Assembly: GCA_945868305.1 (NCBI GenBank)
Contig: CAMBKU010000011.1
Coordinates: forward strand, 1-50,532
Length of the DNA stretch: 50,532 nucleotides
Direction: 5' to 3'
Source: an uncultured Lachnospiraceae bacterium
GTDB taxonomy: Bacteria; Bacillota; Clostridia; Lachnospirales; Lachnospiraceae
Shown piece after piece: positions 8,616 through 18,335 of the stretch. The notes beneath the pieces are model-generated. The model saw nothing but the letters and a program-made list of their open reading frames with translations. It was not told the origin of the DNA and searched no databases. A program made the position numbers and the translations under genes. The stretch's first letter is position 1, and every line of letters begins with the position of its first letter.

Positions 8616-10568
8616 ATGGCAGAAGAAAAAAGAACGTTGGTATTTACAAATGATGATTGCATTGGTTGCAATAAATGCATCAGTGCCTGTAGCTGCATGG
8701 GAGCCTGTGTATCGCATGTAGTGGATGGAGTAAACCGGATTGATGTGGATGGTGACAAATGCATTGCATGCGGAGCCTGCTTTGATGTCTGTGAGCATCA
8801 CGCAAGAGAGTTTGAAGATGACACAGAACGCTTTTTTGAAGATTTAAAAAAGGGTGTTCGAATCTCGCTTTTAATCGCACCGGCTTTTAAGGCGAATTAT
8901 CCGAGAGAATATGGTTCGGTGTTAGGTGGTTTAAAAAAACTTGGCGTAAATCGCATGATCAGTGTGTCTTTCGGCGCAGATATTACAACATGGGGATATT
9001 TGAATTATATTGATAAATATGGATTTACAGGGGGAATTTCGCAACCCTGTCCGGCAGTTGTCGGATATATAGAACGTTATCTGCCGGAATTGCTTCCAAA
9101 GTTGTTTCCAGTTCAGAGTCCGATGATGTGTGCTGCAATTTATGCAAAAAAACAGATGGGCATTACGGATAAGCTGGCTTTTATCAGTCCGTGTATCGCA
9201 AAGAAAATGGAGATTGAGGACGAGAACAACGGTGGATATATTTCTTATAATGTCACCTTTGATCATCTGATGAAATATATAAGAGAACATCATATTTCCG
9301 GGGAAAACTGTACAGATGAGGTAGAATACGGACTTGGCTCTATTTATCCGACCCCGGGTGGTTTAAAAGAAAATGTATACTGGTTTTTAGGTGAGAGTGT
9401 GTTTATCCGCCAGATTGAGGGCGAAAAGCATATGTACGAATATCTGGAACGGAATAAGGATAAGATTGAGAAGGATAAAACCCCTTATTTGTTTATTGAT
9501 GCTTTAAATTGTGCAAATGGCTGTATTTGTGGTACGGCAGTGGAGGAAGAAAAGTCGAAAACGGATGATGCGCTGTGTGCGCTGTTGCAGATTCGGGAAT
9601 CCGTTAAGAAGGATAAAGGTGTTAGTGCATGGGCGAAGCGTCTTTCCCCGAAGCAGCGTTTGAAAAAGCTGAACAAGCAGTTTGCCGGCTTAAAACTTGA
9701 AGATTATCTGAGAAAGTATACAGACCGTTCGGCGCAATGCAGCTATCAGATCCCGAGCGCAGCACAGTTGAATGAGATTTTTGCTTCTATGAATAAGAAT
9801 ACAGCAGCGGAGCAGAAAATTAACTGTTCTGCCTGTGGTTATGATACCTGTAAGGAAATGGCAACGGCAATTTTTAACGGATTTAACCGGAAACAGAATT
9901 GCATCCATTATGTAAAGAGTGTTGTCCAGATTGAAAAAGAGCATGCAGAGGAATTGACCGAAGAAGTAAGGGCAGAAAAGCAACTGGTAGAGGATGGACA
10001 GAAAAAAGTGAGAGAAGCGGTTAGCGCAATTCATGAGGAGTTTGCAACGCTGTATCAGTCAGTGGATGACATGGCTTCCGGAAACGAAAATAATGCCAGC
10101 GAAAGTACCGGGATTTCCGGTGATATGCAGGAAGTATTTTCATTCTGCGAGAAACTCAGTGGAGCAATGGGCGAAATTGAAGACCTGTTGGCAGAATTGT
10201 CCAAAAATAATGCAGAGGTTGTTTCCATTGCATCACAGACAAATCTTCTGGCGCTAAATGCAAGTATTGAAGCAGCCAGAGCCGGGGAAGCAGGCAGGGG
10301 CTTTGCCGTTGTTGCGGACGAAATCAATAATCTTGCCACAGACTCCAGAAATACCGCAAATAGGAGCAATGAGAGCCAGGAGCAGATTCTTGCGTCAATC
10401 GGTGATATTGTGGAGGATACCAGGAAATTGATGGAGATCGTACAGGCAGTGAATGACAGAACACAGAATCTTGCTGCATCTACGGAGGAAATTTCTGCAT
10501 CAGCCCAGGTAATTTTAGAAACGGCGGACCATGTAAAAGAAAATTTGCAGTCCTTAGTTCAGGGATAA
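8616..10568 (+). CDS. [FeFe]-hydrogenase-like sensor fused to a chemotaxis signalling domain
   Basis: This 650-residue soluble protein has, in order: two ferredoxin-type clusters (Cys15/18/21/25 with extra Cys27 and Cys31; Cys49/52/55/59); a hydrogenase H-domain with all four H-cluster cysteines in altered motifs (QPCP Cys145, SPCIAKK Cys193, NCANGC Cys299 and Cys303); a Cys-rich 4Fe-4S-like domain (CSACGYDTC, about 403-435); and a methyl-accepting signalling helix pair (about 480-650, with [19 protein letters not shown]). The proton-transfer Cys of TSCCP is replaced by Pro. It has no membrane helix. This matches sensory (group C-like) hydrogenases, so the likely role is H2 or redox sensing feeding CheA-type signalling. 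Confidence 0.85.
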   Translation: MAEEKRTLVFTNDDCIGCNKCISACSCMGACVSHVVDGVNRIDVDGDKCIACGACFDVCEHHAREFEDDTERFFEDLKKGVRISLLIAPAFKANYPREYGSVLGGLKKLGVNRMISVSFGADITTWGYLNYIDKYGFTGGISQPCPAVVGYIERYLPELLPKLFPVQSPMMCAAIYAKKQMGITDKLAFISPCIAKKMEIEDENNGGYISYNVTFDHLMKYIREHHISGENCTDEVEYGLGSIYPTPGGLKENVYWFLGESVFIRQIEGEKHMYEYLERNKDKIEKDKTPYLFIDALNCANGCICGTAVEEEKSKTDDALCALLQIRESVKKDKGVSAWAKRLSPKQRLKKLNKQFAGLKLEDYLRKYTDRSAQCSYQIPSAAQLNEIFASMNKNTAAEQKINCSACGYDTCKEMATAIFNGFNRKQNCIHYVKSVVQIEKEHAEELTEEVRAEKQLVEDGQKKVREAVSAIHEEFATLYQSVDDMASGNENNASESTGISGDMQEVFSFCEKLSGAMGEIEDLLAELSKNNAEVVSIASQTNLLALNASIEAARAGEAGRGFAVVADEINNLATDSRNTANRSNESQEQILASIGDIVEDTRKLMEIVQAVNDRTQNLAASTEEISASAQVILETADHVKENLQSLVQG

Positions 10569-10669
10569 AAATAAAAAAAATTTTAAAAGAGAATCTTCCT
10601 ATTATTATGTGCATAAATATAGATAATAAGGAAAAGTGAATAAATGTGAAATCTTAAATATTTATAAAG

Positions 10670-10708
10670 TGGGAAAATTGTGTTTGAATGAAAAACACAA
10701 TTTTCCCA
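10670..10708. repeat. Perfect 16-bp inverted repeat
   Basis: Bases 10670-10685 (TGGGAAAATTGTGTTT) pair without mismatch with 10693-10708 around a 7-nt loop. No T-run follows on either strand, so it is not a standard terminator. It may stabilise the 3' end of the upstream transcript or be a protein-binding site. Confidence 0.7.
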
Positions 10709-10917
10709 TTGTGCATATATAGTCACAAGTTTACAAAAAAGAAAAGGGCATATGCAGAAAGCAAAAAAATGACTGTACGTATACGGCGGACAGATTGGGG
10801 AATTAAAAAAATAAAATGCATATATATACGCCAAAAGTTTATAATATCACAATGAAAAGAACTCCAAAAGCGCATAGAATGGGCGTTTTTTGGCACTATA
10901 AAAAATCAAATTTAGCC

Positions 10918-10946
10918 TTGACAGATTCTAAAAAACATTTTAAAAT
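10918..10946 (+). promoter_or_regulatory. Strong promoter upstream of opp
   Basis: TTGACA (10918-10923), 17 bp and TAAAAT (10941-10946). Transcription should begin near 10953, about 170 nt before oppB and about 85 nt before an intrinsic terminator. Confidence 0.75.
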
Positions 10947-11008
10947 CATTGTCGACTGTAAGCCTGATATGCGGAAATGATATAAAAAGTAAGGTATGAC
11001 ACAAAGGA

Positions 11009-11039
11009 GTGTATAGGTTATACTATGCACTTTTTTTTT
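11009..11039 (+). terminator. Intrinsic terminator inside the opp leader
   Basis: GTGTATAG (11009-11016) pairs with CTATGCAC (11023-11030), with one G-U pair and a 6-nt loop, followed at once by nine T (11031-11039). It lies between the promoter at 10918 and oppB, so it acts either as an attenuator for opp or as the end of a short RNA of about 85 nt. Confidence 0.75.
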
Positions 11040-11121
11040 ACCCGAAGCGAAAAAAAACAAACGTACATCCTGGGCGGACAGTATAATGACAACGATACTA
11101 CAAATTAAGGAGAGGATTGTT

Positions 11122-12033
11122 TTGAACAAGTATGTCATAAAAAGAATTGGTCTTGCGATTGTAACGCTGATTGTCATCAGTTTAATCACATTCTTTGCAA
11201 TGAATGCAATCCCGGGCGGACCATTTGATTCAGAAAAAGCAACTAGCCCGGAGGTAAAAGCGGTATTAGAGAAAAGATATAATCTGGATAAACCAGTTGT
11301 AGAACAATATTTTATTTATATGAAAAATCTATTGCACGGCGACTGGGGCGTGAGCATCAAGACTGGTCGTGATATCTGGCAGACAATGTCAAGCAGTTTT
11401 GCCGTGAGTGCAAAGCTCGGAGGAATGGCACTTGCTATTTCTGTTGTTTTCGGCGTTGTTCTCGGCAGTATCGCAGCACTGATGCGGAACAAGTGGCCGG
11501 ATCGTCTAATTGTATTTTTTACTACACTTATGACAGCTATGCCGAGTTTTGTGTTGGCAACGCTGCTACTGTACGTATTCTGTATTAAACTGGGCTGGAT
11601 ACCGGTGTGGAGTGCAACTTCTCATAACTACCTTTTGCCGGTCATTTCTCTGGCATTGTATCCGATGGCGTATATTACCCGCTTGACCAAGACGAGTATG
11701 CTGGATGCGCTGGGACAGGATTATGTCCGTACGGCAAGAGCGAAGGGCGTTTCACAGAAAAAGGTGATTTTTAAACATACTTTAAGAAATGCTCTGATTC
11801 CGGTTGTTACATATGTAGGACCTGAAATCGCATACATCATCACTGGTTCGATGGTAGTAGAAAACATTTTTACTATCGGCGGACTGGGACAGAAGTTTGT
11901 GACCAGTATCTATAATCGTGATTATACGATGATTATGGCAACAACGATGTTCCTTGCGATTATCATGGTGGTTGCAAATCTGCTTACTGATATTGCATAC
12001 AAGTGCATCGACCCGAGAATTAATTTGGAATAG
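11122..12033 (+). CDS. oppB: Oligopeptide ABC transporter permease OppB
   Basis: This inner permease subunit of a peptide importer has six predicted membrane helices, beginning with the long N-terminal helix after NKYVIKRIG. The EAA loop coupling it to the ATPases is at DYVRTARAKGVSQKKVIFKH. I prefer the TTG start at 11122 (303 residues), about 9 nt after AAGGAG (11107-11112), because the protein then begins NKYVIKRI as usual in the family; the in-frame ATG at 11086 has no ribosome site. First gene of oppBCDFA. Confidence 0.9.
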   Translation: MNKYVIKRIGLAIVTLIVISLITFFAMNAIPGGPFDSEKATSPEVKAVLEKRYNLDKPVVEQYFIYMKNLLHGDWGVSIKTGRDIWQTMSSSFAVSAKLGGMALAISVVFGVVLGSIAALMRNKWPDRLIVFFTTLMTAMPSFVLATLLLYVFCIKLGWIPVWSATSHNYLLPVISLALYPMAYITRLTKTSMLDALGQDYVRTARAKGVSQKKVIFKHTLRNALIPVVTYVGPEIAYIITGSMVVENIFTIGGLGQKFVTSIYNRDYTMIMATTMFLAIIMVVANLLTDIAYKCIDPRINLE

Positions 12034-12044
12034 GAGGTCCGGAT

Positions 12045-13118
12045 ATGTCTAATGAAAACGGAATGCCGAAAAAGAATGTGCTTAGCGCGCAGATAGATTT
12101 AAAAAAATTTGATTTTGCTACGGAAGAAGAAAAAAAACAGCAGGATGTCATGAGCGAGTCTACGACTTTTTTTAAGGACAGTATGAGACGGCTCAGAAAA
12201 AATCCGCTGGCAATGGGAAGTATTGTTGTACTTGCAGTGATTCTTCTTGTCATTATTTTTGCACCGAAGATTGTTCCTTATGGTTATTCGGAAATTATTA
12301 CTGTAGACGGAGTACGTGATAAGACGGCAAAGAACCTTGCACCGTTTACTTATTCCAAGATGGAACAGCAGTATATGGATAAGGGCGGAAAGGTTTTTCC
12401 ACATATATTTGGAACGGATGAGCAGTGTCGAGATTACTTTATCCGTGTGGTATATGGAACGAGAGTTTCCTTAAGCGTCGGTTTGTTTGCAAGTATCATT
12501 GTTTTAATCATCGGCGTAATCTATGGTTCTATTTCCGGTTATGCAGGAGGAAAAGTTGATCTTATCATGATGCGTATCGTCGATATTATTTATTCGCTGC
12601 CGGACCTTCTTATGGTGATCCTTCTTAGCGTTGTATTAGGAGAGACATTAGGTACAGCAATTAAGGGAACGGTGTTTGCAAAACTGGGAAGTAATATGCT
12701 GTCGCTTTTTATTGTGTTCGGTCTGCTGTACTGGGTTGGTATGGCGCGTTTGGTTCGCGGACAGATTCTTACTATCAAACAGAATGATTATGTATTGGCA
12801 TCCAAGGCAATTGGTACTCCGGCGCATCGGATTATTCGGACTCATATTTTACCGAACTGTTTGTCAGTCATTATCATCTCCGTTGCATTGCAGATTCCTT
12901 CCGCGATCTTTACGGAAAGCTACTTGAGCTTCTTAGGACTTGGTGTACAGGCACCGATGCCTTCACTTGGTTCTCTGGCAAATGCGGCAAGAGACGGACT
13001 GACCAGCTACCCATACAAATTGATTTTCCCAGCGGTTACCATTGTCCTTATTGTATTGGCATTTAACCTGTTGGGTGACGGACTTCGGGATGCGTTAGAT
13101 CCGAAGCTGAAAAAATAA
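12045..13118 (+). CDS. oppC: Oligopeptide ABC transporter permease OppC
   Basis: This 357-residue second permease subunit has an N-terminal cytoplasmic tail of about 55 residues, one helix (about 60-80), a periplasm-side loop, then five helices. The EAA coupling motif lies in DYVLASKAIGTPAHRIIRTH. It pairs with OppB to form the channel. It starts 11 bp after oppB behind AGGAGG. Confidence 0.92.
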   Translation: MSNENGMPKKNVLSAQIDLKKFDFATEEEKKQQDVMSESTTFFKDSMRRLRKNPLAMGSIVVLAVILLVIIFAPKIVPYGYSEIITVDGVRDKTAKNLAPFTYSKMEQQYMDKGGKVFPHIFGTDEQCRDYFIRVVYGTRVSLSVGLFASIIVLIIGVIYGSISGYAGGKVDLIMMRIVDIIYSLPDLLMVILLSVVLGETLGTAIKGTVFAKLGSNMLSLFIVFGLLYWVGMARLVRGQILTIKQNDYVLASKAIGTPAHRIIRTHILPNCLSVIIISVALQIPSAIFTESYLSFLGLGVQAPMPSLGSLANAARDGLTSYPYKLIFPAVTIVLIVLAFNLLGDGLRDALDPKLKK

Positions 13119-13132
13119 GGGAGGCATGGACA

Positions 13133-14143
13133 GTGAGCGAATATATATTAGAAGTCAAAGATTTACATACATCATTTTTTACTGATTCCGGTGAGGTAAA
13201 GGCTGTAAACGGTGTTTCCTTTAAACTGGAAGCGGGCAAGACACTGGGTATCGTGGGCGAGAGTGGTTCTGGAAAAAGTGTTACCGCATATTCCATCATG
13301 CAGATTCTGGCAGATACCGGAAAAATTACAGGTGGTGAGGTACTCTATAAGGGCGAGGACATCACTAAATGGAACAAAAAGCAGATGCAGGGCTTCCGTG
13401 GAAAAAAATGTTCGATTATTTTCCAGGATCCGATGACTAGCTTAAATCCTGTGTTTACAATCGGAAATCAGCTTATGGAGGCAATTTTGCTCCATACAGA
13501 CCGTAATAAGGAACAGGCGAAGGAACGTGCCATTGAGATGCTGACTTTAGTTGGCGTGAATGAACCGGAAAAGCGTTTAAAACAATATCCGCATGAACTG
13601 TCCGGTGGTATGCGGCAGCGCGTTATGATTGCTATGGCACTTGCCTGTGAACCGGATATTCTGATTGCCGATGAACCGACTACAGCGCTTGACGTTACGA
13701 TTCAGGCACAAATTCTGGAATTGATGCAGGAGCTTCAAAAGAAACTTGGAATGGCAATCATTATCGTTACGCATGATCTTGGTGTTATTGCAGATATGTG
13801 TGACGAAATCATTGTTATGTACGGTGGCCGTGTCTGTGAGCGCGGTACGGCAGATGATATTTTCTATCATCCATGTCATGAATATACCAAAGGTTTGCTT
13901 CGTTCCATTCCGAGCACCAGCCGAATGAAAGAGCGTCTTGTGCCAATTGGCGGTACGCCGATTAACCTGCTAAATATGCCAAAGGGCTGTGCATTCTGTG
14001 CCCGTTGTGATAAGGCAATGAAAATCTGCCTGGATACGGTGCCGCAGGAAATGCGGGTAGGCGATACACATCTTGCAAGTTGCTGGATGAATGTAAAAGC
14101 CCAGTATGAAGCCGAAAACGGAGGTATCAGGAATGAGCAGTAA
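13133..14143 (+). CDS. oppD: Oligopeptide ABC transporter ATPase OppD
   Basis: This 336-residue nucleotide-binding subunit has Walker A GESGSGKS, signature LSGGMRQR, Walker B ILIADEPT and the switch His in VTHDLG. The C-terminal extension with four cysteines (CAFCARC ... CLD ... SCW) is the oligopeptide/dipeptide transporter type. It uses a GTG start at 13133 after AGGGAGG. It overlaps oppF by 11 nt. Confidence 0.92.
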   Translation: MSEYILEVKDLHTSFFTDSGEVKAVNGVSFKLEAGKTLGIVGESGSGKSVTAYSIMQILADTGKITGGEVLYKGEDITKWNKKQMQGFRGKKCSIIFQDPMTSLNPVFTIGNQLMEAILLHTDRNKEQAKERAIEMLTLVGVNEPEKRLKQYPHELSGGMRQRVMIAMALACEPDILIADEPTTALDVTIQAQILELMQELQKKLGMAIIIVTHDLGVIADMCDEIIVMYGGRVCERGTADDIFYHPCHEYTKGLLRSIPSTSRMKERLVPIGGTPINLLNMPKGCAFCARCDKAMKICLDTVPQEMRVGDTHLASCWMNVKAQYEAENGGIRNEQ

Positions 14144-15107
14144 TGACAAGAATGAATGTTTAGTAGAAGTAAAAGACTTAAAACAGTATTTTCCGATAAA
14201 GACCGGATTTGGAAAGACGGTTCCGCTAAAGGCAGTAGACGGTGTTTCCTTTTCCATTAAACCGGGAGAAACCTTAGGCCTGGTAGGAGAATCCGGCTGT
14301 GGAAAAACGACCGTTGGTCGCTCCTTACTCCAGTTATATAAGCCAACCGGCGGTGAAGTTTATTTTAAAGGAGAGAAAGTAACAGACCAGAATATCAAAG
14401 CTTTGCGCAAAGAGATGCAGATGGTATTTCAGGATCCCTATTCTTCCTTAAATCCGCGTATGACCGTAGAGGACATCATTGGAGAACCTTTGGATGTACA
14501 TAAGCTCTATAGTACAAAAGCGGAGCGTAGAGAAAAAATATTGGAATTAATGGAATTGGTTGGCTTGAATGCAGAGCATGCTACCCGCTATGCCCATGAA
14601 TTTTCCGGAGGACAGAGACAGCGTATCGGTATTGCAAGAGCACTTGCAGTAAATCCGAGTTTTATCGTTTGTGATGAGCCGGTGTCTGCACTGGACGTTT
14701 CCATTCAGGCACAGGTCATAAATATGTTTGAAGATTTACAGGAAAAACTGGGTGTTGCATATTTGTTTATCGCTCACGATCTTTTGGTTGTGCGTCATAT
14801 TTCGGATCGTATTGCGGTTATGTATCTTGGAAAGATTGTGGAGATTGCAGATGCAGACGAACTGAATGAAAATCCAATGCATCCTTACACAGAATCTCTG
14901 CTCAGCGCTATTCCAATGCCAGATCCGAATCTGGCCAAAACGCGCAAACGGATTATCTTGGAGGGAGATGTTCCAAGCCCGATGAATCTGCCGAGTGGTT
15001 GTGCGTTCCGTACCAGATGCCGTTATGCTACTGAGCAGTGTGCAAAGGAGTGTCCATCTTTAACCGATAGAGGAAACGGACATTTTGTTTCTTGTTTCAA
15101 CAAATAG
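14133..15107 (+). CDS. oppF: Oligopeptide ABC transporter ATPase OppF
   Basis: This second ATPase subunit (324 residues) has Walker [10 protein letters not shown], signature FSGGQRQR, Walker [13 protein letters not shown] and switch His in IAHDL, and a Cys-containing C-terminal extension (CAFRTRC). I chose ATG 14133, 8 nt after GGAGG (14120-14124); an in-frame ATG at 14106 would add nine unusual residues and lacks a ribosome site. The start lies inside the end of oppD, indicating coupled translation. Confidence 0.92.
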   Translation: MSSNDKNECLVEVKDLKQYFPIKTGFGKTVPLKAVDGVSFSIKPGETLGLVGESGCGKTTVGRSLLQLYKPTGGEVYFKGEKVTDQNIKALRKEMQMVFQDPYSSLNPRMTVEDIIGEPLDVHKLYSTKAERREKILELMELVGLNAEHATRYAHEFSGGQRQRIGIARALAVNPSFIVCDEPVSALDVSIQAQVINMFEDLQEKLGVAYLFIAHDLLVVRHISDRIAVMYLGKIVEIADADELNENPMHPYTESLLSAIPMPDPNLAKTRKRIILEGDVPSPMNLPSGCAFRTRCRYATEQCAKECPSLTDRGNGHFVSCFNK

Positions 15108-15119
15108 GATAATAAATGA

Positions 15120-15149
15120 ATTAACCATATCGTTTATGATATGTTTAAT
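15120..15149 (+). other. Hairpin between oppF and oppA
   Basis: CATATC (15126-15131) pairs with GATATG (15138-15143), extended by five outer pairs across one mismatch. No T-run follows. Such a hairpin just before the binding-protein gene may protect the oppA message and raise its level over the transporter subunits. Confidence 0.4.
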
Positions 15150-15177
15150 GAATAAAAGTATTTCTAGGAGGAATATT

Positions 15178-16926
15178 ATGAAGAAGAAAATTGTATCAGC
15201 TATGATGATTGCGGCAATGGCTGCAAGCATGTTTACCGGATGTGGTTCTTCTGCAAGCAGTGAAAGTACCACAAGTACGACAGCAGGAGAGGCATCTACC
15301 GAGGGTTCTGTATCTACCTCAGATGGTTCTACACTCCGCATTAACCTTGCAAGTGAACCTACTTATCTGGATCCGGCACTTAATTCGACTATGGATGGTG
15401 GTGCTCTGGCATCCAACAGCTTTGTAGGACTGTTTATGTTTGATGAGGACAGTAACCCGGTTCCGGCACTGTGTGATTCTTATACAGTAAGTGATGACGG
15501 ACTGACCTATACGTTTACTTTAAAAGATGGTTTGAAATGGAGTGACGGTTCTGACCTTACTGCAGCAGATTTTGAATATTCCTGGAAAAGAGCAGCAGAT
15601 CCGCAGACTGCAGCAGATTATTCTTATCTGTTCGATGTGTTTGCAAAAGACGGTGATGTTATCAATGTAAAAGCAGAAGGAAACACATTAACGGCAGTTC
15701 TTGCAGCTCCGTGCCCATACTTCCTGCAGTTGTGTGCATTCCCTATCTTTATGCCGGTTCCGCAGGCAGCAGTAGAAGCTGCAGATCCGGATGGAACAAA
15801 CCCGGGTGCATGGTGCTCTGAAGCAGGTTTTGTATCCAATGGCGCATATGTATGTACCGAGTGGAAACACAATGAATCTATGGTATATGAGAAGAATCCG
15901 TATTTCTATGATGCAGATAATGTAAAAGTAGAAAGACTGGAATTCATGTTATCTGCAGATGATACAGCTACTTTTTCTGCTTATAATGCAGGAGACCTTG
16001 ATTTTATCGAAGAAGTACCAAACGATGAGATCGCATCTGTGATTAACAACGAAGATTTCCATGTAGATGAACAGTTGGGAAATTACTATGTTGCATTTAA
16101 CGTAAATGATGCTATGTTCGACGGAATGTCCGCAGAAGATGCAGCTACCCTGCGTCATGCACTTGGTATTTTAATTGACCGTGATTACATCGTAGAAAAT
16201 ATCGGACAGACCGGACAGAAAGTTGCAACTGCATTCGTACCGGAAGGAATGTCAGACGGTAATGGTGGAATCTTCCGTGAAGATGATTACGATTATCCGG
16301 ATGCAGATTCCAAGGGATACTTTAGTGCGGAATATGATTTCGAAGCTGCAAAAGCAGAAGCAACTGAATTACTGGAAAGCATTGGTTACAAATTTAACGA
16401 TGATGGAACTTTAAGTGATGAAAATCCGATTTCTGTGGAATATCTGATTAATGAAAATACCGGACATCAGGCAATTGCAGAGGCAATTCAGTCTGACTGG
16501 TCTTCCATCGGTGTTGATGTAACAATCAAGACAGAGGAGTGGGATACTTTCTTAAATGATCGTAAAGCAGGTGCATTTTCCGTTGCACGTGAAGGCTGGG
16601 TTGCAGATTATGATGACCCGATTAATATGCTTGAAATCTTTACCTCAGATTCTGGAAATAACGATCCGCAGTTAGGAAAGAATCCAGAAAATTCCGCAAC
16701 ACTGGAATGGAGTGCATATGATGAGCTGATCAATCAGGCAAGAACTACAACAGATTTTTCAGCACGTGTGGATCTGCTTCATCAGGCAGAAGATATGTTA
16801 ATGGATACCTGGGCTGTGGTACCGATTTATTACTATAATGATCTCTATATGTGCAAGAGCAATATTTCAGGTGTTTACAATACAAAATTCGGTACAAAAT
16901 ACTTTATGTATGCATCTATCGACTAA
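15178..16926 (+). CDS. oppA: Oligopeptide-binding lipoprotein OppA
   Basis: This 582-residue extracellular solute-binding protein of family 5 captures peptides for OppBCDF. It starts at ATG 15178, 7-8 nt after AGGAGG. A lysine-rich signal peptide ends in the lipobox MFTGCG, so it is a lipoprotein anchored at the Cys, followed by a Ser/Thr-rich linker. The family motif LAAPCPYFLQLCAFPIFMP and the typical ALGILIDRDYIVENI region are present. A perfect palindromic terminator follows. Confidence 0.92.
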   Translation: MKKKIVSAMMIAAMAASMFTGCGSSASSESTTSTTAGEASTEGSVSTSDGSTLRINLASEPTYLDPALNSTMDGGALASNSFVGLFMFDEDSNPVPALCDSYTVSDDGLTYTFTLKDGLKWSDGSDLTAADFEYSWKRAADPQTAADYSYLFDVFAKDGDVINVKAEGNTLTAVLAAPCPYFLQLCAFPIFMPVPQAAVEAADPDGTNPGAWCSEAGFVSNGAYVCTEWKHNESMVYEKNPYFYDADNVKVERLEFMLSADDTATFSAYNAGDLDFIEEVPNDEIASVINNEDFHVDEQLGNYYVAFNVNDAMFDGMSAEDAATLRHALGILIDRDYIVENIGQTGQKVATAFVPEGMSDGNGGIFREDDYDYPDADSKGYFSAEYDFEAAKAEATELLESIGYKFNDDGTLSDENPISVEYLINENTGHQAIAEAIQSDWSSIGVDVTIKTEEWDTFLNDRKAGAFSVAREGWVADYDDPINMLEIFTSDSGNNDPQLGKNPENSATLEWSAYDELINQARTTTDFSARVDLLHQAEDMLMDTWAVVPIYYYNDLYMCKSNISGVYNTKFGTKYFMYASID

Positions 16927-16985
16927 TTGTTGAAAGAGCAGGAAAGCAGCTTGTGACCGACAGGTAAAAAATACATCCGAAAATG

Positions 16986-17020
16986 ATAAGCCCCCTGTCT
17001 GCAGACAGGGGGCTTATTTA
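16986..17020. terminator. Terminator after oppA
   Basis: A perfect 32-nt palindrome (16986-17017) with stem AAGCCCCCTGTC / GACAGGGGGCTT and a small loop, followed by TTA. Being symmetrical, it can serve both opp and the convergent M42 peptidase gene. Confidence 0.85.
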
Positions 17021-17049
17021 TACACGGAGCGCCTGATTTCGCTATTCTA

Positions 17050-18096
17050 TCAGTTTTTTGGGTTCAAATATTCTGTCAGCAGCAAAAAAGTGTTTAAAAT
17101 GCCATCCTTATGGCTGCGTTCATATCCGTGAGAAGCATAAACTCCGGAACCGATGAGGCCGTGTTTTACGTCATATCCGGCAGTTAAGGCAACATCGGCA
17201 TCGGAACCGTAATGTGGATAAACGTCTACGGCAAAATCAAGATTCTTCCGTTTGGCAGCGGCAATCAGGTTAGAAACTACATCGTAATTATATGGACCTC
17301 TGCTGTCTTTGGCGCAGATGGAAACCTGATGCTCTCTGCAGGAAAGCCCTTCGCCTACGCAGCCCATATCTACGGACAGAACTTCTGTGACATCGGAAGG
17401 AATGGAAGCGGCTCCGCCATGACCAACTTCCTCATAAACCGTGATGTGCTGATAAACCTTTCGCGGCAGAGAAATATGCTCCTCTTTTACATATTTGGCA
17501 AAGCCGAGTAAAATGCCTACACTTAATTTGTCATCCAGAAAACGGCTTTTAATGTAACCGTTTGGGGTGACGGTGGTGCGTGGATCGAAGCATACCACGT
17601 CACCCGGCAGGATGCCAAGGGCAAGGGTGTCTTCTTTGGAGGATACTTTTTCGTCCAAAACAACTTCCATGCTGTCAAAGGTTCTTGTTGTAGAGTCGAA
17701 GTCGTCGTTTACATGAATAGAAGCGTCTTTAAGCTGGAAGGTTCCGCTGTAAATTTTGCCGTCTCTGGTATAGATTCTGCAGTTTTCCGCCTCGGCATTG
17801 TTGGCGTTCATGCCGCCGATGGGAGACAGTTTTAAATATCCGTTGGCATTGATGTCGCAGACCATGGCACCTAAGGTATCAATGTGCGCTTCCATGAAAA
17901 GGGCATCCTTCGTATCCGCTCCACCGATTTCGCAGAAAACGCCGCCTTTTACTGTCTGGACTGGTTCATACCCAAGCTCCCGATAAGCATTTAGGACATA
18001 GTCGGCAGCTTTTTTTGTAAAACCGGAAGGACTGTCGATTGCAAGAATTTTTTTCGTTTCGGATAAAATATAATTGAAATACGTTTCTGTATTCAT
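17050..18096 (-). CDS. M42-family zinc aminopeptidase
   Basis: This 348-residue cytoplasmic metallopeptidase of the M42 group (glutamyl aminopeptidase/tetrahedral aminopeptidase relatives) trims peptides. Metal and catalytic residues are visible: His-Asp in EAHIDTLG, Asp in KSRFLDDKLSVG, Glu-Glu in YEEVGHGG, Asp in SVDMG and a late His in ASHGYERSH. Its place beside the opp importer fits breakdown of imported peptides. An AAGAGG ribosome site precedes the start on the minus strand. Confidence 0.9.
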   Translation of the reverse strand: MNTETYFNYILSETKKILAIDSPSGFTKKAADYVLNAYRELGYEPVQTVKGGVFCEIGGADTKDALFMEAHIDTLGAMVCDINANGYLKLSPIGGMNANNAEAENCRIYTRDGKIYSGTFQLKDASIHVNDDFDSTTRTFDSMEVVLDEKVSSKEDTLALGILPGDVVCFDPRTTVTPNGYIKSRFLDDKLSVGILLGFAKYVKEEHISLPRKVYQHITVYEEVGHGGAASIPSDVTEVLSVDMGCVGEGLSCREHQVSICAKDSRGPYNYDVVSNLIAAAKRKNLDFAVDVYPHYGSDADVALTAGYDVKHGLIGSGVYASHGYERSHKDGILNTFLLLTEYLNPKN

Positions 18097-18245
18097 GGAA
18101 AAACCTCTTTTCTGTTATATTTGATATGTGGGATGGGAATTATAATGTTGTGTGATTATACATGAAATTGAAAAATATACATTTTCCCATTAGATTCACA
18201 TCTTTTAATATATAACAGGAAATGTAATAAAACAACAGCAAAGAG

Positions 18246-18313
18246 AAGTTTTCGGAAACGTAGTAGTGAAGATGCAGCATCTCACATTACAATTTCGAAA
18301 CTTTTTATTTATA
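18246..18313 (+). terminator. Long terminator-like hairpin in the asparaginase leader
   Basis: An imperfect stem of about 29 nt per arm pairs AAGTTT (18246-18251), CG, AAA, GTA and AGATG with CATCT, TAC, TTT, CG and AAACTT (18298-18303), and is followed by TTTTTATTT. It ends about 25 nt before the asparaginase start, so it could attenuate or terminate transcription ahead of this gene. Confidence 0.5.
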
Positions 18314-18335
18314 TATCGTATGAAAGGACATTCTT

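Larger units (their letters stand above)
10569..11121 (+). other. 553-bp non-coding region upstream of opp
   Basis: No convincing protein gene is present. It contains an imperfect hairpin (TTCCT-ATTAT at 10596-10605 with 10623-10633), a perfect 16-bp hairpin (10670-10708), a weak AAAA/TTTT-flanked hairpin near 10864-10892, a strong promoter (10918-10946), an intrinsic terminator (11009-11039) and the opp leader with a lone TATAAT (11082-11087). The stretch is AT-rich. Confidence 0.7.

Noticed and set aside
8616-10568. Catalytic H2-producing hydrogenase
   Set aside because: Altered H-cluster motifs, a missing proton-transfer Cys and the MCP output domain favour a sensor.
11024-11106. Small ORF reading through the T-run of the opp leader
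   Set aside because: It starts inside the terminator stem and its ribosome site is too far away; it is probably chance.
11086-11121. ATG start of OppB at 11086
   Set aside because: No ribosome site, overlaps a TATAAT, and adds residues not typical of OppB; TTG at 11122 has AAGGAG.
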